From: Poriferisodalis sp965237655
GTDB lineage: Bacteria; Actinomycetota; Acidimicrobiia; Acidimicrobiales; Poriferisodalaceae
Length of the DNA stretch: 64,000 nt
Reading direction: 5' to 3'
Assembly (NCBI RefSeq): GCF_965237655.1
Contig: NZ_CBDEGB010000001.1
Span: 930,001-994,000, forward strand
Shown piece by piece: positions 52,182 through 61,308 of this stretch. The first letter of the stretch is position 1, and every line of letters begins with the position of its first letter. The notes below the pieces were generated by a model. The model was not told the origin of the DNA and did not search any database. It was given only the letters and a program-made list of their open reading frames with translations. A program made the translations under genes and the position numbers.

Positions 52182-53960
52182 ATGAGTACCGCCCAGATAC
52201 GGCCCACTGCGACGCCGGTGGTGTACCGGGCGATGTGGAACGACGATCGACCCGGCCTGCACGAACTCGCCGCTCGCTCATTTCGAGCTTGGGCGAGATC
52301 CCTGCATCCCCAACTCGGCGGCGGTGACCACACGTCTCCCGAAGCGACGTCACCTTCACAGGAACGACAGCAGTCCCAACCGTCGACCGGAGGCGACGGT
52401 AACGGTGCAAGCGACACGAGGGTAAATCTGCGCCGAGAAACGGCAGCCCATGGTGGCGTGTCGGAGACGTTGCTCGAGCTCGATCAACACATTCTCGAGG
52501 GATCGTCGCTGGTCGTCATGCGGGTGTTGACGAATGGCTCGGACAGCTGGATCTGGGTCGACGTGGAGATGCCCGGAGACCGCCATGGCACCATGAGCGG
52601 TACTGGCGTACAGAATCTCGTGTGCACACTGCTCGACGAGGCTGAGCGAGGCGGTGGGCGGCCGCGACTCGGGAACGAGCTGCTCCGAACGTCAGCCGAT
52701 TGGGCGGAGCCTCGGCGCGATTTCATGGTGCCGTTCGCTGACAGGATCCGTGATCCTGCCCGGCGCCTTCCCTATGTCGTGATTGCGTACGACCCGCTGG
52801 GAAGCCCGGCGAAGGATGTAGATGTCGCCCGTGTGACGGCGCAGCAGCTCGCCGGCCTCGCGAGAGTCTTCGTGCTCCCCGCTCAGAGCCTCAATGCATT
52901 CCAGGTCGTCATGGGAGAGGAGTGGTACGTGACCCCGGGGGAGGCGCGTCTGTACCTGCCTGGCGAGCATGAACCGCACCGGCATCGCACCCTCGCACCC
53001 GAGTTCGTTCGAAGCGGCACCGATGAGACGGGTCGCTGGTTCGGTCGCTTGCTGCAGACCATGCTTGTCGAACGCGAACCTCCTGACCTGTACCGCCGTT
53101 CCCGCCAATTGCTGGGTGATCGCCGCGAGCGGTACGAGCCGCCGCCCGACTTCGACGCTGCCGAGCGAGCCGCAGCACTCGAAGTCGAGGTGGAGGCGGT
53201 ATGGGATGCGCTGTATCAGGCTCGTACAGAGCGAGCGGCTGCACGGGCCGAGCGGGACGAACAGTCCGATCAGCTGTATGGCGTGCTCGAGGAACTCGAG
53301 GGGGCACAAGAACGCATCGAGCAGTTGCAGCTGCTCTTGGACGAGTCGCGCGACGAGGTGTCCAAGCTCAACGCGATCGTGGACAGGAAGGTCGGTGAGT
53401 TGGTGGCGGCGGGAGATGCAGCCATGTCGCCCCCGCTCGACGCGTCCAAGCGCGCGTACCGCCAACCGACATCGGTACGCGACGCGATCGCATCGGCTCG
53501 GGAGAACCTGCGCAAGGTGGAAATACCTGCAGGGGTCGAGCAGCGTTTGGAGAAGCTCGACAGCGCGTTGGAGTCACGTACCTGGGCTCGAAGTGCGCTC
53601 GACGGGCTCTTGGCACTCGAGGCGTACGCCCACTCCGACGACGCAGCGGGTGATTTCCGGGAATGGTGCATTCGCACCAAGAATCCGCGCAAGTGGCCCC
53701 CCAGTGGAAAGAAGCTCGCGATGAAGGAGTCGAAGGAGGTCATGCGTCAGCCGGAACTGCTCAAGCACCGGCGGTTTCCGGTGTCGACTCGCGTGCCTGG
53801 TTCGACGTCGGGCCGCCTCGAGATGCAAGCTCATCTCAAGCTGTCGAACGGATCGTTGGCACCGCGGCTCTACTTCCACGATGACACGCGTGGCACCACT
53901 GGCAAGGTGCATGTGGGCTACATCGGCCCACACCTGCCGACGAAGCGTTTCAGGTCCTGA
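52182..53960 (+). CDS. coiled-coil protein of unknown function, possible defence component
   Basis: A 592-residue protein that I cannot name. Residues about 1-90 are a low-complexity Ser/Gln/Gly-rich segment. Residues about 90-290 form a mixed alpha/beta domain (WIWVDVEMPGDRHG, RRLPYVVIAYDPLG, QQLAGLARVFVLPAQSLNAF). Residues about 335-400 are a charged coiled coil rich in Glu/Gln/Arg. The C-terminal beta-type segment ends GKVHVGYIGPHLPTKRF. CGAGG precedes the ATG. It converges on the AlbA_2/PHP-ATPase pair; similar architecture in defence islands is only a recollection, not proof. Confidence 0.6.
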   Translation: MSTAQIRPTATPVVYRAMWNDDRPGLHELAARSFRAWARSLHPQLGGGDHTSPEATSPSQERQQSQPSTGGDGNGASDTRVNLRRETAAHGGVSETLLELDQHILEGSSLVVMRVLTNGSDSWIWVDVEMPGDRHGTMSGTGVQNLVCTLLDEAERGGGRPRLGNELLRTSADWAEPRRDFMVPFADRIRDPARRLPYVVIAYDPLGSPAKDVDVARVTAQQLAGLARVFVLPAQSLNAFQVVMGEEWYVTPGEARLYLPGEHEPHRHRTLAPEFVRSGTDETGRWFGRLLQTMLVEREPPDLYRRSRQLLGDRRERYEPPPDFDAAERAAALEVEVEAVWDALYQARTERAAARAERDEQSDQLYGVLEELEGAQERIEQLQLLLDESRDEVSKLNAIVDRKVGELVAAGDAAMSPPLDASKRAYRQPTSVRDAIASARENLRKVEIPAGVEQRLEKLDSALESRTWARSALDGLLALEAYAHSDDAAGDFREWCIRTKNPRKWPPSGKKLAMKESKEVMRQPELLKHRRFPVSTRVPGSTSGRLEMQAHLKLSNGSLAPRLYFHDDTRGTTGKVHVGYIGPHLPTKRFRS

Positions 53961-54055
53961 AGCAGTCACCGCAGATGCCGCGTGGCACGCTGGCACCACG
54001 TGAGCGCAAACGGGGACCCGAGCTGATCCTCCTTCGACGAGGGACGATGGCGCGC

Positions 54056-55243
54056 TCAGTCGTCCGCATCGCCGAGTCGGAATGTGACCCGGACGTACCT
54101 GCTCTCGGCGCTGTGGTCAATCTCGGGCTCGGTGCCGTTGAATTCGCGCATCGCGGCGCGCATGAGCGGCCAACCACGTGCACGCTGCTCCATGAACTTC
54201 ATGGTGAGCAGGTAATTGGCGATGGATTCATTTCGGGAACGCGCCGTCCCCCCAGCGCGAACACTGGCGGTGGTCATGTGATTTGGCAGCGAGCCCGGGC
54301 TGGTCAGCTCGGCTCGGTCTGCGAAGAAATCGAACTGAACCTTGGACCCGGTAATGGCATAGTCGCGATGGGCGACCGCGTTGGTCAGAGCCTCCCGCAG
54401 TGCTTCAGGCGGGAGTAGGTACCGGTCTCGCCGCACGAATTCGTTGTATGTCTCGAAGCGTCCGAGCGATCGAAACCAAGCCAATGCTCGTCTCAACTGC
54501 TCGTCGAGCCGCCCGGTGGCGCTGGCGACTATGAGCGGTACGGAGGCCCGGTCGGTACCGGCGTACGCAGCACACTCGATTCGAAAGTTCGCGGTTTGGG
54601 GATAGCGCTGTGGTTCCTTGCCGAATGCGAGTACGCCATACAGAGTCGGTCGCAGTTGTCCGCCGATGTCAACAACGACTGTTCGATTGCGCAGGTCGTC
54701 GTCGGTGTGCGGTTGAGGGCTCTCTTCGGTCTCGATGCCTAGCTGTCGCAGGTAGGCCCGAAAGGCTTCGAGATCGATATCTGCGCTCGACGCCGCACCT
54801 ATCGCCCGTTCTTCCGTCAGGACGTAACCGAAGATGTTGTAAAGCTCCTGCAGTTCAGTCGGCGAAGGCTGCACGCTGCTGCGACCGCGGCGCACCCACA
54901 CACGGCCGTCGTAGCGCAAAGGCTCATATCCGCGTTGACGTGGTACTTCCAACCAGTGGACCCAACCCTTCGGGTCCTGGTGCCGACTGAGACGCGCATT
55001 GACCGGGGAGCTGCAACCAGTCTGCAGAAACGACGTCAGCCGCTCCTGCACCTGCTCGCTGTCTTCGTCGACGCCGATGATCTGCCGGGAATCACTGACC
55101 CCGAGCACGACGAGTCCGCCCCTTGTGTTGGCAAAGGCGCAGATCGTCTTGCCGACTTTGGACTTGTCCTTGAAGTTCGGTTTGAATTCGGTGTGCCCGT
55201 CCTCGCCCCCAGCGATCCGGTTGAGGACATCGGTCCATTCCAT
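54056..55243 (-). CDS. AlbA_2-domain protein with RecG-like HATPase_c_4 C-terminus
   Basis: A 395-residue protein. The N-terminal AlbA_2 (Schlafen-like) domain has HTEFKPNFKDKSKVGKTICA and FANTRGGLVVLGVSD; the C-terminal half has PPEALREALTNAVAHRDYAI and ELTSPGSLP, the HATPase_c_4 signature of putative transcriptional regulators/helicases. A short wing-like segment follows. ATG 55243 is eight bases after the ATPase stop, so the two are co-expressed. Such proteins are common in defence islands and may bind nucleic acid. Confidence 0.88.
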   Translation of the reverse strand: MEWTDVLNRIAGGEDGHTEFKPNFKDKSKVGKTICAFANTRGGLVVLGVSDSRQIIGVDEDSEQVQERLTSFLQTGCSSPVNARLSRHQDPKGWVHWLEVPRQRGYEPLRYDGRVWVRRGRSSVQPSPTELQELYNIFGYVLTEERAIGAASSADIDLEAFRAYLRQLGIETEESPQPHTDDDLRNRTVVVDIGGQLRPTLYGVLAFGKEPQRYPQTANFRIECAAYAGTDRASVPLIVASATGRLDEQLRRALAWFRSLGRFETYNEFVRRDRYLLPPEALREALTNAVAHRDYAITGSKVQFDFFADRAELTSPGSLPNHMTTASVRAGGTARSRNESIANYLLTMKFMEQRARGWPLMRAAMREFNGTEPEIDHSAESRYVRVTFRLGDADD

Positions 55244-55251
55244 GGAAAGCC

Positions 55252-58017
55252 TCAGAACCCGTACTTGAGCCGTCGCAGGCGGAAGGCTTCGTCGCCTCCG
55301 TCCACCGTCTGCACGATCGCGTCGCGCATTGCCGGATCTTCGATGGCGCCGGAGCAAGCGACGTGCCCGTGCTCGGCTTCCGCGTCCAATTGAATGACAT
55401 GATCCGCGTCGCCGTTCACAACGATATTGGCGTTGTGTGTCGCGACAATGACTTGCCGCCGCCCCTTCAAACGGTGGAGTGCGGGCAGCAGCGTCTCTAG
55501 CAGGAATCGATTGTCCAGCTCATCCTCAGGTTGGTCGATGACTAGCGGACGGCTGTCACTCGTCGCAAGCAACAGCGACAACAGCAGATTGACGCGTTGG
55601 CCCCCAGACAACTTGTCGAGCGGTCGGTACTGCGCGTCCATAGTCCTGAATTCGAGCCGATAGCGATCAGGACACCGCAGCGCTGCGAGGTTTCGACGCA
55701 TGGCCGGAGTCATGCAACTGCCGAACGTCTGTTGAACTGTGCTGCTCATGCCGACGGCGTTCAGGGTTCCGTTGTCGAGTCGCGCCAACAGCACTCGCGG
55801 CGAAGGACGGAGTTCATTCTTGCCGTCGTTCCACCAGCGGGTGACGCCGCGTTGGCCGAGATCAGTAAGGAATGCCTCAAGCGGCTCCGAGCCGCCGTCG
55901 TCGACGCGCCGTGCTGCGATGCGTCCACTGAAGCGCGCCCGTATCGAATGCAGGATTCTGTCGTAGGCCAGTCGTTGCTCAGCGACGAGCTCTTGCCGTT
56001 CTTGCAGTCCTTGTTTGAATACCGATAGGAGCTCATCGGCAGCGGCGCGAAGCGTGTCGAGGTTCGCTTCGTAGCTGTCCAGTAGGGCCGCCTGCGCGTT
56101 GAGCGCTTGAAACTCGTTGATCCGCGCGCCGTCAAATCCCTGATCAGCGAGAGTTCGCTCGACTTGCACATGCAATTCGTCGCGCCGTGTCTCGTGTGTC
56201 CGCAGGCCTGCCGCGGCGACGCGTTGCGCCTCGACAAGCCAGTCGCGAAGAGCGTCAGCGGCTTCCGCAGCCGATGTCCATCGCTGGTCGAGTCGCTCCG
56301 CTTCGACGTCGATCTGCTCCGTCGTTTCGTCAAGAGCGGTCGCAATGACCGGCAGCCTCACTGCGTTCATCGACGAAATGAGATCGCCAGTCTTGTCCAC
56401 GGTGTCGTTGATCGCCGTCGTGACGTCGCGCCACGCCGACGCGGACGTGGCGGCACTGTTCAGCTCCTCCATGCCGGCTTCGGAGAAGACTCCCAGCTCG
56501 TCGCGTGCGTGCGAGCTGCGGTCAAGCGCTTGCTCAGCCTCCGCGAGCTCATGGTCGAACTCCGCGAGCCGGCTGGCGATCCTTCCGAGTTCTCGGTCGC
56601 GTGCGCTCAGATCGCGTTCGCGGTGATGGATCTCATCGGTCAACGAGGCGTCCAGCCGGGACAGGATGTGCTGTACCGCTTCCGGATCTTGCGCCAGGCG
56701 CTGCAGCTCGCCTTGTGTATAGAACTCAGCAGGCCACCGCTCGTGCGCCTCTGCGGTGGGATCGCTGCCTGGAATGTCGAGTTCGACTGTCGGTGCGCCG
56801 GCGAGAAATCGTTCAGCGGCGCGCTCATCCATCTGCCGCTGCATGCGGTCGTCCTGCGGTGGCGGGGCGCCGACATGCACACGCAGCCCGTCGAGGAGCG
56901 TGCTCTTGCCGGTCATGCTGCCGCCGATGACGCAGGTCAGATCGGGGCTGAACTCGAACGTGACTGGCGGCTCATCATGCTTGGAGTCAAAGAACGCCGC
57001 AGTTCCCTGCACTGAGACGGACCTCAGCCACGGGCGTTCGTGCCGCATCGTGTCAGGTGGGTCGCTCAGATCCCGAAAATCGCCGTTGGGGCTGAGTTCA
57101 TGCCCGATGCGCAAGCGGGAATCGTGCGCAATGAACGCTTGGCGTAGCGCTTCGATCTTTGGGCTGGCCATCTTGACCCAAGCGTGGCGCTTGCCGATGT
57201 CGTCGATGGCGTGAGCTGCACTGCCGTGAAAGAACGCCAAACGATTGGAGGCCACGAATTCATTGACCCAAGGCTTGCCTTGGAGGGCTTCGTCTTGGAG
57301 CGAGTTCTCTGGGAGCTCGAGAGCGACAATGTCTCGGGCGTCGAAGTCTTTTCTCTCAATGTGTTCACTCGGAGTTCCGAGAAGGCCTGATTCACTGAAT
57401 GCGTTCGGAGCCAGCGCAAGGTAATCCCAGGGTGTGGCGTCGTCAGAGGTCTCGTCCTGTAGCCGGTTGTCGCGCAACAGTTCGAACACTGCCTCTGGGC
57501 CGAGAGGAGAAGCGGCACGTTGTCTGCCGTTCCATGGCGGTCTGCCGTGCATCACTAGGTCGAACATGCGCAGGTAGCGGTCGCGACCGATTTCCGGATC
57601 GAACAGGAAGAGCAGATGCAGGCCGCCGCGCCCATCACTCAGTCGTGGCTTGAATCCTGGAAAGGCGGCAAAGATCTGCTCGCCGTAGGGGACGCCAGTG
57701 TCGTCGACACCGCTGTTCCACTCCTCCACGATCTTCCAGACGGCACTGAGATCATCGGCGACGGACATGCGGGGGCAGTGTGGAGTGATCCCGAGCACCT
57801 GAACACCGCTCTCGACGGCAGCGTCAAGAAATCGACGCGCGTAAGCAGTGAGCGCTTCGGGTGAGTCCGCAGGCTCACCAATGCCATCCGGCAATCTGGC
57901 CTGCCCGCCGGGGGCATCGTCGATGGTGTGGATGTGCAGGTCGGCCTTGAACCAGCGCGCCCCAGGAATGTCGCGGCGCCAATTCTCTGCCTGCTGACGC
58001 ACGAAGCTCAACTGCAT
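55252..58017 (-). CDS. PHP-domain AAA/SMC-like ATPase (TrlF-like)
   Basis: A 921-residue protein. Residues 20-320 are a PHP phosphoesterase domain (KADLHIHT, GITPH). An SMC/RecN-type ATPase follows: Walker A GGSMTGKST (365-373), a long coiled coil (about 460-740), signature LSGGQR (803-808), Walker B LVIDQPEDELDN (about 825-836) and VATHNAN. This domain order fits the TrlF-family ATPases linked to phage defence. A perfect AGGAGG lies only one base before the ATG at 58017, but seven bases before a TTG at 58011, so translation may start at codon 3. It is the first gene of a two-gene operon. Confidence 0.85.
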   Translation of the reverse strand: MQLSFVRQQAENWRRDIPGARWFKADLHIHTIDDAPGGQARLPDGIGEPADSPEALTAYARRFLDAAVESGVQVLGITPHCPRMSVADDLSAVWKIVEEWNSGVDDTGVPYGEQIFAAFPGFKPRLSDGRGGLHLLFLFDPEIGRDRYLRMFDLVMHGRPPWNGRQRAASPLGPEAVFELLRDNRLQDETSDDATPWDYLALAPNAFSESGLLGTPSEHIERKDFDARDIVALELPENSLQDEALQGKPWVNEFVASNRLAFFHGSAAHAIDDIGKRHAWVKMASPKIEALRQAFIAHDSRLRIGHELSPNGDFRDLSDPPDTMRHERPWLRSVSVQGTAAFFDSKHDEPPVTFEFSPDLTCVIGGSMTGKSTLLDGLRVHVGAPPPQDDRMQRQMDERAAERFLAGAPTVELDIPGSDPTAEAHERWPAEFYTQGELQRLAQDPEAVQHILSRLDASLTDEIHHRERDLSARDRELGRIASRLAEFDHELAEAEQALDRSSHARDELGVFSEAGMEELNSAATSASAWRDVTTAINDTVDKTGDLISSMNAVRLPVIATALDETTEQIDVEAERLDQRWTSAAEAADALRDWLVEAQRVAAAGLRTHETRRDELHVQVERTLADQGFDGARINEFQALNAQAALLDSYEANLDTLRAAADELLSVFKQGLQERQELVAEQRLAYDRILHSIRARFSGRIAARRVDDGGSEPLEAFLTDLGQRGVTRWWNDGKNELRPSPRVLLARLDNGTLNAVGMSSTVQQTFGSCMTPAMRRNLAALRCPDRYRLEFRTMDAQYRPLDKLSGGQRVNLLLSLLLATSDSRPLVIDQPEDELDNRFLLETLLPALHRLKGRRQVIVATHNANIVVNGDADHVIQLDAEAEHGHVACSGAIEDPAMRDAIVQTVDGGDEAFRLRRLKYGF

Positions 58018-58142
58018 GCCTCCTGAGCCGGTGAGTCCTAGTTCGCGACGGTACAGCGCTCGTCGTTCAGTTCGAAGTTGCGACTACCGAACACCCCCGA
58101 TGCGACGAGCGGGTGCCCTTCCGAGACACTTCGCCTGCTGTG

Positions 58143-59258
58143 TCAGTTCGAGGAACCGCTGGCGCCTTGGCGCTCGCCTTGAGGATCGCGGCGCGTCACG
58201 AAGTCGTTGAGGCCGCAGGCCTCGCGCACGGACCTGGTCATGTCGTAGGTGCCTGGATCCAGCGGGGTGCCGGTGCCGTCGGCGACGCGGGTCATCATGT
58301 GGAAGTTGGCACTGACGGCCACAGCATCGACCATGACGTCGGCTCCTGCGGCATCGATCACAGCGGCACGCGCAGCAGCCGTGGCTTCGCTGTCGCCTTC
58401 CCACATCGCCTCCGCGAGGCGGGCCAGCAGGGCGCCGTGCTGCACTCCGCCATCGCCCCCGTCAGAGCCGTTGACGGCGCCGTAGCCGACTTCCATGTCC
58501 TTTTGTTGGCCGCTCAGACCGAGCAGCATCGCGTGGGCGGATGTTCAGTAGAAGCACTCGTTGAGCTTCGATGTTCTCGCCGCGAGCAGCTCGATCTGCG
58601 GACGGTTCAGCGAGTTCTGGTCATTGATCAGCTCGCCACGCACACGCTCCATCGGCACGTACTGAGCGTCGGAGAGGATGAAGAGCGACTCGTTTTCCGC
58701 TGGTACGGCGCTCAGGGCCTTGATGACGTTGGGCATCTTGATGTCGGCAGTGGGAACCCAGTGGTACTTCACCGCCGCGGGCGCGCCTTCTCTCGTCGGT
58801 GGGCCATCGGCGGGCTCGTCCAGATCGATCCGCGGCAGCTCCAAAGCGTCTGCGAACCGATCGACGCAGTTGGCCTGCGCGACTACGCCAACCAGTTCCA
58901 CGTACGCCAGGGGATCGACGCCGCGGTCGATGATCGACTGGTACCAGTCCTCGGTCAGCGTTCCTGGATGGTTGGTAGTGCGCCAGATCGCGTCGACGGC
59001 GGCGGTGGGCAGGGGGCCGTCGGCATCGACCAGACCGTCGATGCTGCTGGGCTGGACCCACGGAGGCAGCACGTCGCCGTTGTCGGTGCGATGGTCGCGC
59101 GCTGCCCTCACTTGCCGCACGATCTCCGCACGCTGGGCTGCTGCCCACCAGGTTCCCGGCCGGGCCCAGCGTGCCGCGATCTCTCCGTGAGCGGCTGCGA
59201 GATCGTCCCGGATGGGCAGCTCAGTGTCGTAGGTGCGCTGTGGTGCTGCGATGCTCAT
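58143..59258 (-). CDS. AhpD/carboxymuconolactone-decarboxylase-family selenoprotein (CxxU)
   Basis: A single frame of 372 codons is interrupted only by TGA at 58545-58547. Translating TGA as selenocysteine gives a 371-residue protein whose active site reads LNECFYUTSAHAMLL, that is C235-x-x-U238, at the place where AhpD-like enzymes have CxxC. Reading-frame similarity and codon use continue after the TGA for 134 residues. A SECIS-like hairpin follows at 58509-58527. The start at 59258 is supported by GGCGGAG eight bases upstream. Likely a thiol/selenol peroxidase or related redox enzyme. If UGA is not read through, the product would be a truncated 237-residue protein lacking its second redox residue. 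Selenocysteine machinery genes are not in the window. Confidence 0.82.
58509..58527 (-). promoter_or_regulatory. SECIS-like hairpin downstream of in-frame UGA
   Basis: On the transcribed strand GCUGCUC pairs with GAGCGGC (seven pairs, one G-U) around the loop GGUCU. It begins 17 bases after the UGA at 58545. The GGU-containing apical loop is the feature recognised by SelB in bacterial SECIS elements such as that of fdhF, and the spacing is within the usual range. Confidence 0.75.
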
Positions 59259-59473
59259 GAGCGCTACTCCGCCGGTCGGGGGCAGTGACAATCATCACAT
59301 GCTGGCATACGTCGAGCAGTTAGGCAGCAGCTGCGTCAAGCAGTGGGGAGCGGGGGTGCGCGCGCCGCAGCGATTGGCCTACGATCAGCCCCGCAATCTC
59401 GCTGCAGCGCCGCCGCAAGCGTCGCCCGGCGGGGTCGCTTTCGCTTGCACCACCGACCCCTCAAGGAGCACAG

Positions 59474-60403
59474 ATGCCAACGCCGCAGAAGGCCATCTTC
59501 AACGAGATGGGCGCCAACCAGTGGTACGTCCACCTGAGCCGCGTCGAGGGTGCCGACCTCGGCGCAATTAGGTCCGTGCTCGCCGACCTGCGCGCTGCTT
59601 GTGACGCAGAGGGCATCAACCTGACGCTCGGCTTTGGCTCCAGCCTGCTGCCGGAGCTCACCGACGACGTGCCGGACGACTTCCAGGCCTACGTCACGGT
59701 GCAGTCCGAAGACGGTTCGGGACGCGAGGCCAAGGGCACGCAGGAAGAACTGCTGCTGTGGCTGAACCACGGCGCCAAGGACAAGGTGTGGAAGGCGCAG
59801 TACGACGCCCGCACCGCGCTGGCCGGCCACATGGCCGTTGCCCGCGAGACGCCGACGTTCATCTACGGTGACTCGCTGGACATGACCGGCTTCAAGGACG
59901 GCACTGGCAACCCCGCCGATGAGGACCAGCCGGCAGCGGCGATCGTGCCCGATGGCGACGCCGGCGCTGGCGGCGCCCACATCATCGCCCAACGCTGGGT
60001 GCACGACCTCGACGGCTGGAACGCCCTGTCCGACGCGCAGCAGGAGAAGAACTTCGGTCGCCAGAAGTACCCGGAGATCGAAAAGACCGACACCCAGGAG
60101 CCGTACAGCCACCTCAGCCACGTCGAGCTGCGCGCGGATGGCAACCACGGCAACGAGGGCAGCGACAAGATCAACGAGATCGCTCGCCGCTCCACGCCGT
60201 ACGCGTTCCACGACGGCACCGTCGGGCTGTACTTCATGGCGTTCTGCAAGGATCAGGCACCGCTGCGTCGGCGTCTGCGCCGGATGTACGGCCTCGATGA
60301 CGCCAACGGCGTCCGCGATGCCATCACAAGCTTCTCGAACCCCGCGTCAGGCTCGTTCTACTTCGCGCCCAGCGAGGAAACCCTCGACGCCATCACTGGC
60401 TGA
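59474..60403 (+). CDS. DyP-type haem peroxidase
   Basis: A 309-residue dye-decolourising peroxidase (YfeX/DyP group). The distal motif GFKDGTGNP (GxxDG) and the region around the proximal His (YSHLSHVELRADG) are present, and Arg in PYAFHDGTVGLYFMAF-following residues fits the family. No signal peptide, so it is cytoplasmic. It is divergent from the CxxU peroxidase gene (215 bases apart), suggesting a shared oxidative-stress role. A UUCG-loop terminator follows. Confidence 0.9.
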   Translation: MPTPQKAIFNEMGANQWYVHLSRVEGADLGAIRSVLADLRAACDAEGINLTLGFGSSLLPELTDDVPDDFQAYVTVQSEDGSGREAKGTQEELLLWLNHGAKDKVWKAQYDARTALAGHMAVARETPTFIYGDSLDMTGFKDGTGNPADEDQPAAAIVPDGDAGAGGAHIIAQRWVHDLDGWNALSDAQQEKNFGRQKYPEIEKTDTQEPYSHLSHVELRADGNHGNEGSDKINEIARRSTPYAFHDGTVGLYFMAFCKDQAPLRRRLRRMYGLDDANGVRDAITSFSNPASGSFYFAPSEETLDAITG

Positions 60404-60438
60404 TCGCCGCCGCTTCGGGCGGCTGCACAAGCGCTACA

Positions 60439-60460
60439 GGCCCGGGCTTCGGCCCGGGCC
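60439..60460. terminator. terminator hairpin after DyP gene
   Basis: GGCCCGGGC (60439-60447), a TTCG tetraloop and perfect complement GCCCGGGCC (60452-60460), 35 bases past the DyP stop and between two convergent genes. No long U-run follows, but it is symmetrical and could serve both directions. Confidence 0.75.
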
Positions 60461-60483
60461 GTTGGCATTCTGGGAGCGGGTGC

Positions 60484-61272
60484 TCAGCTCTGGGCGCTGT
60501 CTTGGTCGCGGAACCACTCGCGGGCGGACATCGCTGCGATCGCCTCGAGCGCCAGACCGGTGTGCAGGTCGTCGGCCATGGCCCGCCTCAAGGGGCGCAC
60601 CAGTGCGTGACGGGTGTTGCGCAGCAGTACCGGGTTGAGCTCGGCCAGTTCCGATGCGATCTCCAGCGCCCGGTCCATCAGCCCCTCGGCTGGCAGGACC
60701 TCGCCCACGATGCCGAGGTCGTGGGCTTCGGCGGCACCGATCTGCTGGCCGGTCAGCAGGAAATACCGCCCCCGGTTCGGACCGAGCAGCAGCGGCCACA
60801 CGATCTGCATGCTGTCGCCGGGCACCAGCCCGCCTGGAAAGTGCGGCGCATCCTGGAAGTAGGTGTCGGGTGTGGCGAGCACGATGTCGCACAGCACGGC
60901 CAGCTCGGAATGCACGGTCACCGGACCGTTCACCGCAGCGATCATCGGCACCTCGATGTCGAGCAACTGGTCGACGAGACGGTTGCCCTCCCAGATGATG
61001 CGGTCCCAGACGGTGGCGTTGGCACGTCCCTCGGCGAGCGCGTTGACCTCCTCGGGCAGCTCGATGAACGACTCCCCGGTGCCGGTGAGGATCACCACCT
61101 TGATGTCACGGTCTGAAGCCAGCGCCATGAACAGCTCGGGCAGTTCACGGTGAGGACGGCCGCCCCACTGCAACGGCCCGCCGCGGGTATGCATGCGGAC
61201 GGTCACGACTCCGGCGTCGTCCCGGGTCACATCGGCGGTGCGGTAACGATCTGCGTACTCGTGGAACTCCAT
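60484..61272 (-). CDS. crotonase resembling 6-oxocamphor hydrolase (beta-diketone hydrolase)
   Basis: A 262-residue crotonase-superfamily protein. Segments such as FHEYADRYRTADV, KVVILTGTGESF, IEVPMIAAVNGPVT and SMQIVWPLLLGPNRGRYFLL closely match 6-oxocamphor hydrolase. The residues described for that enzyme's carbon-carbon cleavage are kept: His 121 (TVHSEL), His 144 and Asp 153 (DAPHFPGGLVPGD). It probably cleaves a cyclic or linear beta-diketone rather than hydrating an enoyl-CoA. Terpenoid or steroid degradation is a plausible pathway but not proven. Confidence 0.85.
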   Translation of the reverse strand: MEFHEYADRYRTADVTRDDAGVVTVRMHTRGGPLQWGGRPHRELPELFMALASDRDIKVVILTGTGESFIELPEEVNALAEGRANATVWDRIIWEGNRLVDQLLDIEVPMIAAVNGPVTVHSELAVLCDIVLATPDTYFQDAPHFPGGLVPGDSMQIVWPLLLGPNRGRYFLLTGQQIGAAEAHDLGIVGEVLPAEGLMDRALEIASELAELNPVLLRNTRHALVRPLRRAMADDLHTGLALEAIAAMSAREWFRDQDSAQS

Positions 61273-61308
61273 CCGCTCATGCTCGCAGAACCCCTGCCGG
61301 TGCGCTTG

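Noticed and set aside
58545..58547. TGA as a disabling stop codon (pseudogene) in the AhpD-like gene
   Set aside because: The stop sits exactly on a CxxC/CxxU position, the frame continues without other damage, and a GGUCU hairpin follows. Readthrough as selenocysteine explains all three.
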